Shown here: positions 1 through 6,250 of the stretch, one piece after another
How positions within the stretch are numbered: the first letter of the stretch is position 1
How the letters are laid out: each line of letters opens with the position of its first letter
Program-made: the position numbers and the translations under genes
Source of the DNA: Clostridiales bacterium
GTDB lineage: Bacteria > Bacillota > Clostridia > Christensenellales > Borkfalkiaceae
Assembly: GCA_021635425.1 (NCBI GenBank)
Contig: JAJWOJ010000102.1
Location: forward strand, 1 to 7,124
DNA: 7,124 nt
Direction of reading: 5' to 3'
Notes under the pieces: model-generated
Seen by the model: the letters and a program-made list of their open reading frames with translations, nothing else
Told to the model about the DNA's origin: nothing
Databases searched by the model: none

Positions 1-866
1 AAATAATGTCGTGTATATTTGCCGGTGTTTTATTTGCTACTTGTGTCTTCAATCTTGCTGGTTGTAAAAATGAAATAAAAACATCAACAGACGGAACTTT
101 CAAATTTTTCCGTTTGGGTGATAATCAGTTTTATCGTGGCAATAAGAAAGATACTTATGCGATTGTAGATACTTGTGATGAATTACCGGAAGTTTTGTAT
201 ATACCTGCATATCACAAAGGAAAAGAGGTAAGCAAAATTTATTACGCGCATACGGTAGGAATCGGATTGCGTGGCTATGGTTTAAGTATGGAAGGAGTGA
301 AGACCGCGTATATCCCCTATACCTGTAATTTAGACGAAGGACCTTATTTGGATGAGCCGTATGCAAGAGCGACTACTACGTTTATTGCTTGTTCTATTGC
401 TGCACCGAATGACAATCTGATAACGAACGTTACACATAATTACTTGCGTTATTTGAAGGAGAACGATACTGTTTATTTTACTAATGCGGTGTATGAAAAT
501 ATAAGAATTTCGGCGGAATCTACTCCCAATTCCGCATTTAGCATTGTCGAGACGAGTGATTGCATTTATGTAGAGCATTCTAGTAAAATATTAAAACCTG
601 CGAATACGGCATTTATGTTCAATTATGAAAATTGTCCTAACGGCGGATATTTCTTTATTAATGATTTTGAATATGGCATGGCAATAGAAAATACGCCGTA
701 TGAACCTATTCGAGGCGGGTACATGTTCGGCGGTTGGTATAAAGAAAGTGAGTGTATCAATGCTTGGGATTTTGAAATGGATACCCTACCGCAAGCACAA
801 TATGATGACCAAGGAAGAGAGTTTTATCAGGAAACAAAACTCTATGCTAAATGGATTAAAGAATAG
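1..866 (+). CDS. Probable surface lipoprotein with C-terminal Flg_new repeat, 5' partial
   Basis: The first ATG in view is at 6, giving 286 residues, but the frame stays open to the left edge and this ATG has no room for a ribosome site. The N-terminus is hydrophobic and leads to a lipobox LAGC with Cys20, yet it lacks the Lys/Arg that normally start a signal peptide, so the true start is probably just outside the window. Residues about 51-106 (for example ELPEVLYIPAYHKGKEV) resemble the beta-strand part of BspA-type leucine-rich repeats (LRR_5), a weak match by eye. Residues about 203-285 fit one Listeria-Bacteroides repeat (Flg_new): NGGY, then GGYMFGGWYKE, NAWDF and a closing LYAKW. Such proteins are lipid-anchored and surface-exposed in Clostridia; a role in adhesion or polymer binding is inference. 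Its AT-rich codon use differs from the 1283-5780 block. Confidence 0.72.
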   Translation, partial: IMSCIFAGVLFATCVFNLAGCKNEIKTSTDGTFKFFRLGDNQFYRGNKKDTYAIVDTCDELPEVLYIPAYHKGKEVSKIYYAHTVGIGLRGYGLSMEGVKTAYIPYTCNLDEGPYLDEPYARATTTFIACSIAAPNDNLITNVTHNYLRYLKENDTVYFTNAVYENIRISAESTPNSAFSIVETSDCIYVEHSSKILKPANTAFMFNYENCPNGGYFFINDFEYGMAIENTPYEPIRGGYMFGGWYKESECINAWDFEMDTLPQAQYDDQGREFYQETKLYAKWIKE

Positions 867-877
867 CAAGGTGTATT

Positions 878-992
878 ATGAAAATCAGAAAGAGGATAAT
901 ACCGTGAAGTATTTGAAACCGGAATCCGACTTACAACCGGTTTTGGCGGTGGCATTGTTGGTCATAACAAGGGCGGTACTATTACTCATTGA
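878..992 (+). pseudogene. Decayed remnant of a second surface-protein gene (tentative)
   Basis: An AAGGTG ribosome site at 868-873 sits about 5 nt before an ATG at 878. That start encodes only MKIRKRIIP and then stops at 905-907; the basic opening looks like the beginning of a secreted protein. In another frame, 900-989 is open and reads TTGFGGGIVGHNKGGTITH near its end. This glycine-rich phrase resembles repeats of the GLUG type in bacterial surface proteins, and it stops at 990-992. Together they look like the two ends of an internally deleted, frameshifted gene that once followed the lipoprotein. Chance open frames cannot be excluded over so short a stretch. Confidence 0.25.
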
Positions 993-1013
993 GAAAGAAG
1001 TCCATTCAACACC

Positions 1014-1042
1014 TTTAAATAATATAGCGTTTATGCTATAAT
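1014..1042 (+). promoter_or_regulatory. Extended -10 sigma-A promoter in the gap before smpB
   Basis: A perfect TATAAT lies at 1037-1042 and is preceded by TGC at 1034-1036, matching the extended -10 consensus of Gram-positive bacteria. A weak -35 (TTTAAA, 4 of 6 matches) is at 1014-1019 with a 17-bp spacer. The predicted start of transcription is near 1049. No long reading frame follows before smpB. An inverted repeat (1023-1040) covers the spacer and -10. Confidence 0.5.
1023..1040. repeat. Perfect 6-bp inverted repeat over a -10 element
   Basis: TATAGC (1023-1028) and GCTATA (1035-1040) are exact inverse complements separated by six bases (GTTTAT). The right arm contains most of the -10 hexamer of the promoter at 1014-1042. 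A repressor could bind here, but the arms are short and AT-rich, so chance is a fair alternative. No T-tract follows, so it is not a terminator. Confidence 0.35.
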
Positions 1043-1087
1043 ATAATTGCGATAGTATAACCGATTGACGAAATAGAAGTTTTTGCG

Positions 1088-1128
1088 TTAAAGTATTCAT
1101 GATAGCGATAGATTTTCCTTAAAGTATT
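1088..1128 (+). repeat. Pair of 10-bp direct repeats
   Basis: TTAAAGTATT occurs at 1088-1097 and again at 1119-1128, with starts 31 bp apart. The second copy supplies one arm of the inner stem of the terminator hairpin (pairing with 1143-1149), so the first copy could compete for the same pairing. It may also be chance in AT-rich DNA. Confidence 0.3.
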
Positions 1129-1179
1129 TGGTTAGCACTTAAACTTTAACATAATGAAAATCTCTTCGCTATCTTTTTT
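1101..1179 (+). terminator. Long hairpin with T6 tail, probable intrinsic terminator
   Basis: The 5' arm 1101-1117 (GATAGCGATAGATTTTC) pairs with 1156-1173 as 8 bp, a 1x2 internal loop and 8 bp more. Inside it, TTAAAGT (1119-1125) pairs perfectly with ACTTTAA (1143-1149), leaving a 17-nt loop. Six T residues follow at 1174-1179. The T-tract exists only on the + strand side, so it would stop rightward transcription coming from the lipoprotein or from the promoter near 1040. The apical loop is large for a simple terminator. Confidence 0.55.
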
Positions 1180-1242
1180 ATTGCTTTTGTCTCATATGTA
1201 TTGTAATCCTACAGTCGGCGGCTTTTATTTTTACAAAAACTC

Positions 1243-1271
1243 TTGCAAAAATTCTACAAGTATGGTAAAAT
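1243..1271 (+). promoter_or_regulatory. smpB promoter, extended -10
   Basis: TTGCAA at 1243-1248 (4 of 6 matches to the -35), a 17-bp spacer and TAAAAT at 1266-1271 (5 of 6 matches to the -10) form a good sigma-A promoter. TG at 1263-1264 adds the extended -10. The predicted start is near 1278, only about 5 nt before the smpB ATG at 1283, so the message would be nearly leaderless. Confidence 0.55.
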
Positions 1272-1282
1272 AAGAATAAATT

Positions 1283-1735
1283 ATGAAAACAATAGCCGAA
1301 AACAGAGAAGCAAGATTCGAATATTTTATCGAGGATTCGTTCGAAGCGGGCATCGCGCTCGACGGCGGCGAAGTTAAGTCTATAAAATCGGGTAACGTCA
1401 GTTTGAAAGACGCATATTGCTCGGTGGAGAACGCCTCGGTTTTTATAAAGGGCATGCACGTCGCCGTGTACGATAAAGGCGGCGCGTATAACAGTAAGGA
1501 CAGCCGCAGAGAACGCCGTCTTCTTCTTCACAAAAGCGAGATAAGAAGGCTTATAGGCAAGGTGAACGAAAAGGGGTACACTTTGGTGCCTTTGAAAATT
1601 TATCTCAAACAATCGCTCATCAAGCTTGAAATCGGCTTGTGCAAAGGTAAGCACACTTACGATAAAAAGCAATCGATAAAAGAGCGCGACCTCGACAGGT
1701 CCGCTAAAAGGGATATAAAAAACATAAAGTTGTAA
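1283..1735 (+). CDS. smpB: SsrA-binding protein SmpB
   Basis: SmpB is the small cytoplasmic protein that binds tmRNA (ssrA) and brings it to stalled ribosomes for trans-translation. The 150 residues match the family from end to end: NREARFEYFIED at 7-18, the core EAGIALDGGEVKSIKSGN (21-38) with LKDAY (41-45), RRERRLLLHKSEI (75-87), GYTLVPLKIYLK (98-109) and KGKHTYDKKQSIKERD (121-136), followed by the basic C-terminal tail that becomes helical in the ribosome. The start is fixed: an in-frame TAA lies only two codons upstream at 1277-1279. No good Shine-Dalgarno site precedes it, in line with the very short predicted leader. It has its own promoter and terminator, so it appears monocistronic. 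The ssrA gene is not in the window. Confidence 0.96.
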   Translation: MKTIAENREARFEYFIEDSFEAGIALDGGEVKSIKSGNVSLKDAYCSVENASVFIKGMHVAVYDKGGAYNSKDSRRERRLLLHKSEIRRLIGKVNEKGYTLVPLKIYLKQSLIKLEIGLCKGKHTYDKKQSIKERDLDRSAKRDIKNIKL

Positions 1736-1767
1736 CCGAAAGCTTTTCGTTACAACTAAGCGTTTTT
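1728..1767 (+). terminator. Intrinsic terminator after smpB
   Basis: AGTTGTAA (1728-1735) pairs with TTACAACT (1750-1757) and, past a bulged C, CGAAA (1737-1741) pairs with TTTCG (1745-1749) around a 3-nt loop. Five T residues follow at 1763-1767 after a 5-nt gap. The stem includes the smpB stop codon. The spacing between stem and T-tract is slightly long, so termination may be leaky and let some transcription enter the downstream operon. Confidence 0.5.
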
Positions 1768-1792
1768 AATCCGAAACGATATAAATATAAAC

Positions 1793-1796
1793 GAGG
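1793..1796 (+). promoter_or_regulatory. Shine-Dalgarno site deciding between two adjacent ATGs
   Basis: GAGG lies 4 nt before the ATG at 1801 and 7 nt before the ATG at 1804. The second spacing is closer to the usual optimum, so the oxidoreductase may start at its second Met. Confidence 0.5.
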
Positions 1797-1800
1797 TAAA

Positions 1801-3429
1801 ATGATGGAAAAGAAAACAGCCGTAATAATCGGCGCGGGACCGGCGGGGCTAACCGCCGCATACGAGCTTTTAACTAAATCGGACAACATAATTCCGATAA
1901 TTCTCGAAGCGGAGGATTTCGTCGGCGGAATTTCGAGAACGGCAACGTATAAAGGCAACAGAATGGATATCGGCGGACACAGATTTTTCTCCAAAGACGA
2001 CAGAGTTGTCGATTTGTGGACTAAATTTCTTCCCGTTCAGGGCGAGCCGTCGATAGACGATAAGATTTTAGGGCGCGAAAAGCCGCTCGTAGAAGGCGGA
2101 CCCGACCCCGAAAAGACGGACGACGTAATGCTTTTGAGAGACAGAATTTCGCGTATCATCTTTTTGAGGAAGTTTTTCGATTATCCCATTTCGCTCAAAG
2201 CCCGGACGTTTATAAACATGGGCTTTTTCCGCACGATGCAGGCGGGCTTCGGTTATATCGGAAGCTGTATTCATAAAAGAAAAGAGGACAACCTCGAAAA
2301 CTTTTACATAAACCGCTTCGGCAAACCTCTTTACGAAATGTTTTTCATGGATTACACCGAGAAGCTTTGGGGCGTTCACCCGCGCGATATTTCGGCGGAC
2401 TGGGGCGCGCAGAGAGTTAAAGGCTTGTCGATAAGAAAGGCGATCGCAAACGCCCTTTCCAAACCCTTCCGCAAAAAGGAAGATAAGGTTGAAACAAGTC
2501 TTATAGAGCAGTATTATTATCCGAAAAAGGGTCCCGGGCAGCTATATGAAGAAATGGCGGCTGAAATCGAGAGACTCGGCGGAAAGATTATTAAAAATGC
2601 CACAGTTAAAAAGGTTATAACCGAAGACGGAAAGATAACCGGACTCATCGCGGACGAAAACGGCAAAGACGTAACGTATGAAGGCGATTATTTCATTTCG
2701 TCCATGCCGATAAAAGATCTTATCGAGGCTATCGGCAAGGACAAGACGGGCGACGACGTTTACCGCGTTGCAACCGAACTTCCTTACAGAGATTTCATCA
2801 CCGTAGGTCTTCTGCTCGATAAACTCAAAGTTAAAAACAAAACTAAGATAAAAACTCTTAACGATATCGTTCCCGATTGTTGGATATACGTTCAGGACAG
2901 AGACGTAAAGCTTGGCAGAATTCAGATATTCAACAACTGGTCGCCGTACATGGTGGAAGACCCCGAGCATAAAGTTTGGGTCGGTCTCGAATATTTCTGT
3001 TCGGAAGGCGACAAGATGTGGACTGCAAAGGACGACGAGTTTATAAAACTCGCGATAAGCGAACTCGTCAAAATCGGCGTTATCGAATCGGATAAAAACG
3101 TACTCGATTCGACGATTATTCACGTCAAAAAGGCATATCCCGCCTACTTCGGAACTTATGCGGAATTCGATAAAGTCAAAGATTATTTAAACGGCTTCGG
3201 CAATCTCTGGTGCGTCGGCAGAAACGGACAGCACAGATACAACAATATGGATCACTCCATGGTAACGTCCATGGTCGCCTGCGACGAAATAATCAACGGC
3301 ATAACCGATAAAACCGAGCTTTGGAGCGTCAATACCGAAAAGGAATATCACGAAATCAAGTCCGACGACGATAAAAAGGCGGACGACACGGAAAAAACCG
3401 AAAAAACCGATAAAACCGAAGGAGAATAA
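1801..3429 (+). CDS. FAD/NAD(P)-binding oxidoreductase, UDP-galactopyranose-mutase-like superfamily
   Basis: A 542-residue flavoprotein of the amine-oxidase/protoporphyrinogen-oxidase/UGM-like superfamily. The N-terminus has the dinucleotide motif GAGPAG (11-16), Glu36 at the end of the second strand for ribose binding, GGISRT (42-47) and GGHRFF (58-63). Family-typical middle blocks follow: SRIIFLRKFFDYP (117-129), NRFGKPLYEMFF (171-182), YTEKLWG (185-191) and ISADWGAQRVKGLS (197-210). The closing FAD motif is VGRNGQHRYNNMDHSM (472-487). I know such proteins from glycan and polysaccharide clusters, but the reaction is not established; candidates are redox or isomerisation chemistry on a nucleotide sugar or lipid-linked sugar. 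There is no transmembrane helix. Residues about 519-542 form a charged low-complexity tail. It is first in a three-gene block, with the next gene 4 nt downstream. Either Met1 or Met2 (1804) could be the start. I see no clear promoter in 1768-1800. Confidence 0.85.
   Translation: MMEKKTAVIIGAGPAGLTAAYELLTKSDNIIPIILEAEDFVGGISRTATYKGNRMDIGGHRFFSKDDRVVDLWTKFLPVQGEPSIDDKILGREKPLVEGGPDPEKTDDVMLLRDRISRIIFLRKFFDYPISLKARTFINMGFFRTMQAGFGYIGSCIHKRKEDNLENFYINRFGKPLYEMFFMDYTEKLWGVHPRDISADWGAQRVKGLSIRKAIANALSKPFRKKEDKVETSLIEQYYYPKKGPGQLYEEMAAEIERLGGKIIKNATVKKVITEDGKITGLIADENGKDVTYEGDYFISSMPIKDLIEAIGKDKTGDDVYRVATELPYRDFITVGLLLDKLKVKNKTKIKTLNDIVPDCWIYVQDRDVKLGRIQIFNNWSPYMVEDPEHKVWVGLEYFCSEGDKMWTAKDDEFIKLAISELVKIGVIESDKNVLDSTIIHVKKAYPAYFGTYAEFDKVKDYLNGFGNLWCVGRNGQHRYNNMDHSMVTSMVACDEIINGITDKTELWSVNTEKEYHEIKSDDDKKADDTEKTEKTDKTEGE
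3388..3420 (+). repeat. 9-bp tandem repeat in the oxidoreductase tail
   Basis: About 3.7 copies of a 9-bp unit of the form ACCGAAAAA (starting at 3388, 3397, 3406 and 3415) encode TEK-TEK-TDK-TE at the C-terminus. The copies differ by single bases. Such a tract can change length by slippage in whole codons, so tail length may vary between strains without breaking the frame. Confidence 0.75.
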
Positions 3430-3433
3430 GCCT

Positions 3434-5197
3434 ATGAGCGGCGAAACAACGGCATTCGATAACGAAAAGCGCGTCGATATACGGGCAACTTGTATTAAAA
3501 TTCTAAGATATCTCGCTTTGTTTGCGGGCGTGCTTGTCGTGACGACGGTGCTTTTCTATCTGATTAAACCTTATTACAGCTTTTGGAACAGAAAAGGCGC
3601 GGTCGCTCAGGCTTTCGGCGTTGCGGCTCTTCTTATAATCGCGGTTTTCGCGGCGTATATGAAGGTGAGGGGAGAACTCGACGCGGAACTTTCCTTAAAA
3701 CTTCTTCTCGCATGCGGATTTGTGTTAAGGCTCACTTACATGCTTTACACACCCGTATCCGTAAGGCAGCAGGACACTTATAACCGCGCGCTCACGGGGC
3801 ATGAGGCTTACGCGTGGATAGTTTATACCACGGGCAAACTCCCCGCGAAGAACGATTATCAGTTTTATCATCCCCCGCTCAACGCGTTCGTGCAAGCGGC
3901 TTTCATGAAGGTAACAAACGCCTTAACTCAGCTTTTGCAGAACGTTTTCGGTCTCGGAGACGTAATTCCTTCGCAATATTTGAGCGAAATGCCAAAGGTT
4001 ACCGACAGATATTACGTCGGTCTTACCGAGTACAGATATTATCTGTATTCCACAACGGAAATTCTCGCGGTTCTCTGGTCGTTTATAACGATGATCGCGC
4101 TCGTGAAAATCGTAAGGCTTTTCGGGCTTGAAAGTTACACTATGGTAGGAATTTCCGCCATACTCATATTCTTCCCGAGGCATATTCAGTTCGCGGGGCA
4201 GGTAAACAACGATTCGATTGCTTACATGTTTCAGATTCTGGCAATATATTATTGTCTGAAATGGTGGAAACGGGGCAAAAAATTGCATCATCTGCTTTTG
4301 TGTTCGCTCGCGATCGGGCTTGGAATGATGTCTAAAATATCTACGGCGATAATAAGCCTTCCGATAGGTTGCGTGTTTGTTTACGAGTTTATGCTCGCGA
4401 TAGAACGTACTTTCGCTCAAAACCCCGCGGTTTTGTCGGCGGACGGAAAAGGCGGGGAGCGCGATTCGGATATTCCGCTTTGGAAGCTTTGCGTGCATTA
4501 CGTAATTTTCCTTTGTATATGTGCGCCGATAGGGCTTTGGTTTCAGGTTTACGCTTACAAAAAGTTCAATCAACCCCTCGGTTTTGTTTTTTCCAACCTC
4601 AACACCGCGCTTCTGACAACGCACCATAATTGGTTTGAAAGGTTGTTTATAACGCTCGACCCGAGCGAGTATTTCGGCACGCTGTATTGCATGCCTTTCT
4701 GCACGGTGAAAAACGGGGTTATTACGGAATATAATAACTACAACTTGTTTTTGTATTCCCTTCGTTCGTCGCTTTTCGGCGAGTTTACCTATAAGGGCGG
4801 AGAAGCGTTCTCGGCAACGGCGTTCGTCTGTGCGCTCGTTGCGGCGGCTTCGCTTTTCGCGTCGCTTATCTATTGCGCGGTTTTGTATTTCAAAGGCGGA
4901 AGAAAAATCACGGCAACAAAATCCGAGCTTAAAAACATGGTGTTTATTTTCGTTATAGTGCAGACCATGGTTATCTCGGAATTCTGTTTTTACGTCAAGA
5001 TGCCGTATGCCTGCACGCAGGATTTCAGATATATAATGCCGATGATTTTAGGCGTAACCATGACGTATTATTACGCAAACAGACGGGTGAAAGCGGCAAA
5101 CACAAACTTCGGAAACGTGCTTTCGTTCATAACCACGGCGTCCATGGTTTCGATGCTTATAATGACGACTTTGTTTTATTGCGTTTGCAGTGTGTAA
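3434..5197 (+). CDS. GT-C membrane glycosyltransferase, PMT/GT39-like
   Basis: A 587-residue polytopic inner-membrane protein. Hydrophobic segments lie near residues 22-44, 56-76, 86-104, 203-226, 235-248, 261-277, 286-320, 352-374, 458-486, 500-520, 532-548 and 560-585. The first large outer loop holds Asp114 (RQQDTYN), the position where GT-C enzymes carry their catalytic acid, and YHPPL (145-149), the HPPL motif of PMT_2-type proteins. NND at 258-260 and DFRYIMPM near 530-537 also fit this group. GT-C enzymes move a sugar from a polyprenyl-phosphate donor to a glycan, lipid or protein outside the membrane; donor and acceptor are unknown here. A GGAG site at 3421-3424, inside the end of the preceding gene, supports the start. 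It is tightly coupled to the oxidoreductase (4-nt gap) and is followed 61 nt later by the GtrA-like gene. The two outer-facing loops (about 105-200 and 375-457) are large. Confidence 0.85.
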   Translation: MSGETTAFDNEKRVDIRATCIKILRYLALFAGVLVVTTVLFYLIKPYYSFWNRKGAVAQAFGVAALLIIAVFAAYMKVRGELDAELSLKLLLACGFVLRLTYMLYTPVSVRQQDTYNRALTGHEAYAWIVYTTGKLPAKNDYQFYHPPLNAFVQAAFMKVTNALTQLLQNVFGLGDVIPSQYLSEMPKVTDRYYVGLTEYRYYLYSTTEILAVLWSFITMIALVKIVRLFGLESYTMVGISAILIFFPRHIQFAGQVNNDSIAYMFQILAIYYCLKWWKRGKKLHHLLLCSLAIGLGMMSKISTAIISLPIGCVFVYEFMLAIERTFAQNPAVLSADGKGGERDSDIPLWKLCVHYVIFLCICAPIGLWFQVYAYKKFNQPLGFVFSNLNTALLTTHHNWFERLFITLDPSEYFGTLYCMPFCTVKNGVITEYNNYNLFLYSLRSSLFGEFTYKGGEAFSATAFVCALVAAASLFASLIYCAVLYFKGGRKITATKSELKNMVFIFVIVQTMVISEFCFYVKMPYACTQDFRYIMPMILGVTMTYYYANRRVKAANTNFGNVLSFITTASMVSMLIMTTLFYCVCSV

Positions 5198-5258
5198 CGC
5201 GTTTTGAGAATATATTTTGATTCGCGGGCTGTTTTAAGCCGTGCGATAAAGGTATGAT

Positions 5259-5780
5259 ATGGAAGAAAAAACAGAAAACGGGGAAGTAGCCGAAAACGAG
5301 GTTAAACCCGTAAAACAAACGAAAAAGCAACTTTTCTGGGAAATATTTCGTTTCCTTTTGGTCGGCGGAACGGCAACCGTAGCCGATTACGCCGTGGCGT
5401 ACATTTTTTATCATTGGCTTTTGCCGCCGAGGTTGATCGGAGAAACGTTTTCGCTTATTCTGTCCACGGCGTTCGGGTTTTGCGCGGGGCTTACGGTAAA
5501 CTGGCTGCTCTCTATAACCTTCGTGTTCAAGCAGGTGAGCGACGAAAAGCAGTCGCGCTCGAAAAAATCGTTCGCGATTTTCACGATAATAGGCGTTATA
5601 GGTCTCGGAATAACTCAGCTCGGAATGTTTTTAGGCGTAAATTTTTTGCCCGAAATAACGCTTTTCTCGTCAACGACCTTTTTAGGCGAGTCCTGGACGT
5701 GGTGGATAAGCAAAGTTATAATGACGTGTCTTGTCCTCGTCTGGAACTACGTCGGCAGAAAGCTCCTTGTTTTTAAATAA
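5259..5780 (+). CDS. GtrA-like polyprenyl-phosphate sugar translocation protein
   Basis: The 173 residues match the GtrA family (PF04138): a hydrophilic Lys/Glu-rich start (1-27), then four membrane segments near 29-54, 62-90, 104-128 and 147-166. Family marks are RFLLVGGTATVADY (31-44), NWLLSITFVF (81-90) and the C-terminal WNYVGRKLLVFK (162-173). GtrA proteins are thought to flip undecaprenyl-phosphate-linked sugars to the outer face for a GT-C enzyme; in O-antigen systems they pair with GtrB. Here the GT-C partner is the gene just upstream, but no GtrB is present. AAAGG at 5248-5252 gives a 6-nt spacing to this ATG; an earlier ATG at 5254 is in another frame. It closes the three-gene block; no clear terminator follows in 5781-5857. 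Confidence 0.88.
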   Translation: MEEKTENGEVAENEVKPVKQTKKQLFWEIFRFLLVGGTATVADYAVAYIFYHWLLPPRLIGETFSLILSTAFGFCAGLTVNWLLSITFVFKQVSDEKQSRSKKSFAIFTIIGVIGLGITQLGMFLGVNFLPEITLFSSTTFLGESWTWWISKVIMTCLVLVWNYVGRKLLVFK

Positions 5781-5857
5781 TCCGACATAAATCAGAAACT
5801 TCGGAGATACAGCGGGGTAGGGCTATCTTTCTTGTAAATATGATTGAGGTGCGCTGA

Positions 5858-6247
5858 ATGAAGAAACATTCTGTTTCTATTTTTAATTGTATTTTATCGG
5901 CATTCATTTTTCTTTGTGTTTATGGAAATACATGTTATCGTTTAGCTCTTTCGGGAAAAGGCGGCGCAGATTTTAAACAACAAGTTTTTTTATGCTTTTA
6001 TTTTGCAATAGGGTTAATAATTTCGATATATTGTATTTGTGCTAAGCCTTATTATTCAAACAAATGTTTGTGGGTTGGTGCGATATATAATGCACTTTAT
6101 CCTCTTCTGATATTGACGATTTCGTTATGTGCTTTAATTTCACAAAAATGGAAGATAGACACGATTAACTGGGTTTATTGGCTTTGTAATATAATTCCGG
6201 TTCTTATTAGCGGATTATATTTTTATGCGGCTTTGAAGAAGGATTGA
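5858..6247 (+). CDS. Small cysteine-rich membrane protein of unknown function
   Basis: I do not recognise this 129-residue protein. It has four hydrophobic segments near 8-24, 43-61, 72-95 and 104-125, a basic start (MKKH) and a short charged end (KKD), so it should lie in the cytoplasmic membrane with little outside it. Nine cysteines (11, 20, 26, 46, 59, 61, 70, 91, 110), mostly within or beside the helices, are many for its size; I see no CxxC pair. GAGGT at 5846-5850 with a 7-nt spacing supports the start. Its AT-rich composition and codons differ from the glycan genes upstream, hinting at a different origin. It lies 77 nt after the GtrA-like gene on the same strand, but shared transcription is uncertain. 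Confidence 0.7.
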   Translation: MKKHSVSIFNCILSAFIFLCVYGNTCYRLALSGKGGADFKQQVFLCFYFAIGLIISIYCICAKPYYSNKCLWVGAIYNALYPLLILTISLCALISQKWKIDTINWVYWLCNIIPVLISGLYFYAALKKD

Positions 6248-6250
6248 AAT

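Larger units (their letters stand above)
1049..1179 (+). ncRNA. Candidate small RNA of about 130 nt
   Basis: The segment is bounded by the predicted start of the extended -10 promoter (TATAAT at 1037-1042) and by a long hairpin ending in T6 (1101-1179). It contains only a 7-codon frame starting at 1099, with no ribosome site. A promoter and a terminator enclosing a non-coding stretch are the usual layout of a small RNA gene. It does not match any RNA family I recognise; it lacks the features of tmRNA, 6S or a T-box. It could instead be just the terminator of the upstream gene with a fortuitous promoter. Confidence 0.3.

Noticed and set aside
1154..1273. A 39-codon frame starting MKISSLSFLLLLSHMYC that looks like a signal peptide
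   Set aside because: It has no ribosome site, its hydrophobic run comes from the terminator T-tract, and it overlaps both the terminator hairpin and the smpB promoter.
867..1282. ssrA (tmRNA) gene next to smpB
   Set aside because: The space is too small, and no tRNA-Ala-like ends or tag-peptide frame are visible.
1178..1672. Long minus-strand open frame opposite smpB
   Set aside because: It lies antisense to a firmly identified gene, and its translation resembles no family.
1768..1800. Promoter for the three-gene block
   Set aside because: TATAAA hexamers at 1780 and 1786 have no acceptable -35, and the second sits almost on the ribosome site. Read-through of the smpB terminator is as likely.
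2542..3123. Minus-strand open frame of about 190 codons inside the oxidoreductase gene
   Set aside because: It is a shadow of a gene with intact family motifs on the other strand.
3923..4627. Minus-strand open frame of 234 codons inside the GT-C gene
   Set aside because: Long, but Arg/Tyr/Lys-rich without any domain, and opposite a convincing membrane protein; it follows from codon bias.
5198..5258. Terminator between the GT-C and GtrA-like genes
   Set aside because: Only a 4-bp stem (GGCT/AGCC) with an A/T loop and no following T-tract, so the genes are treated as co-transcribed.
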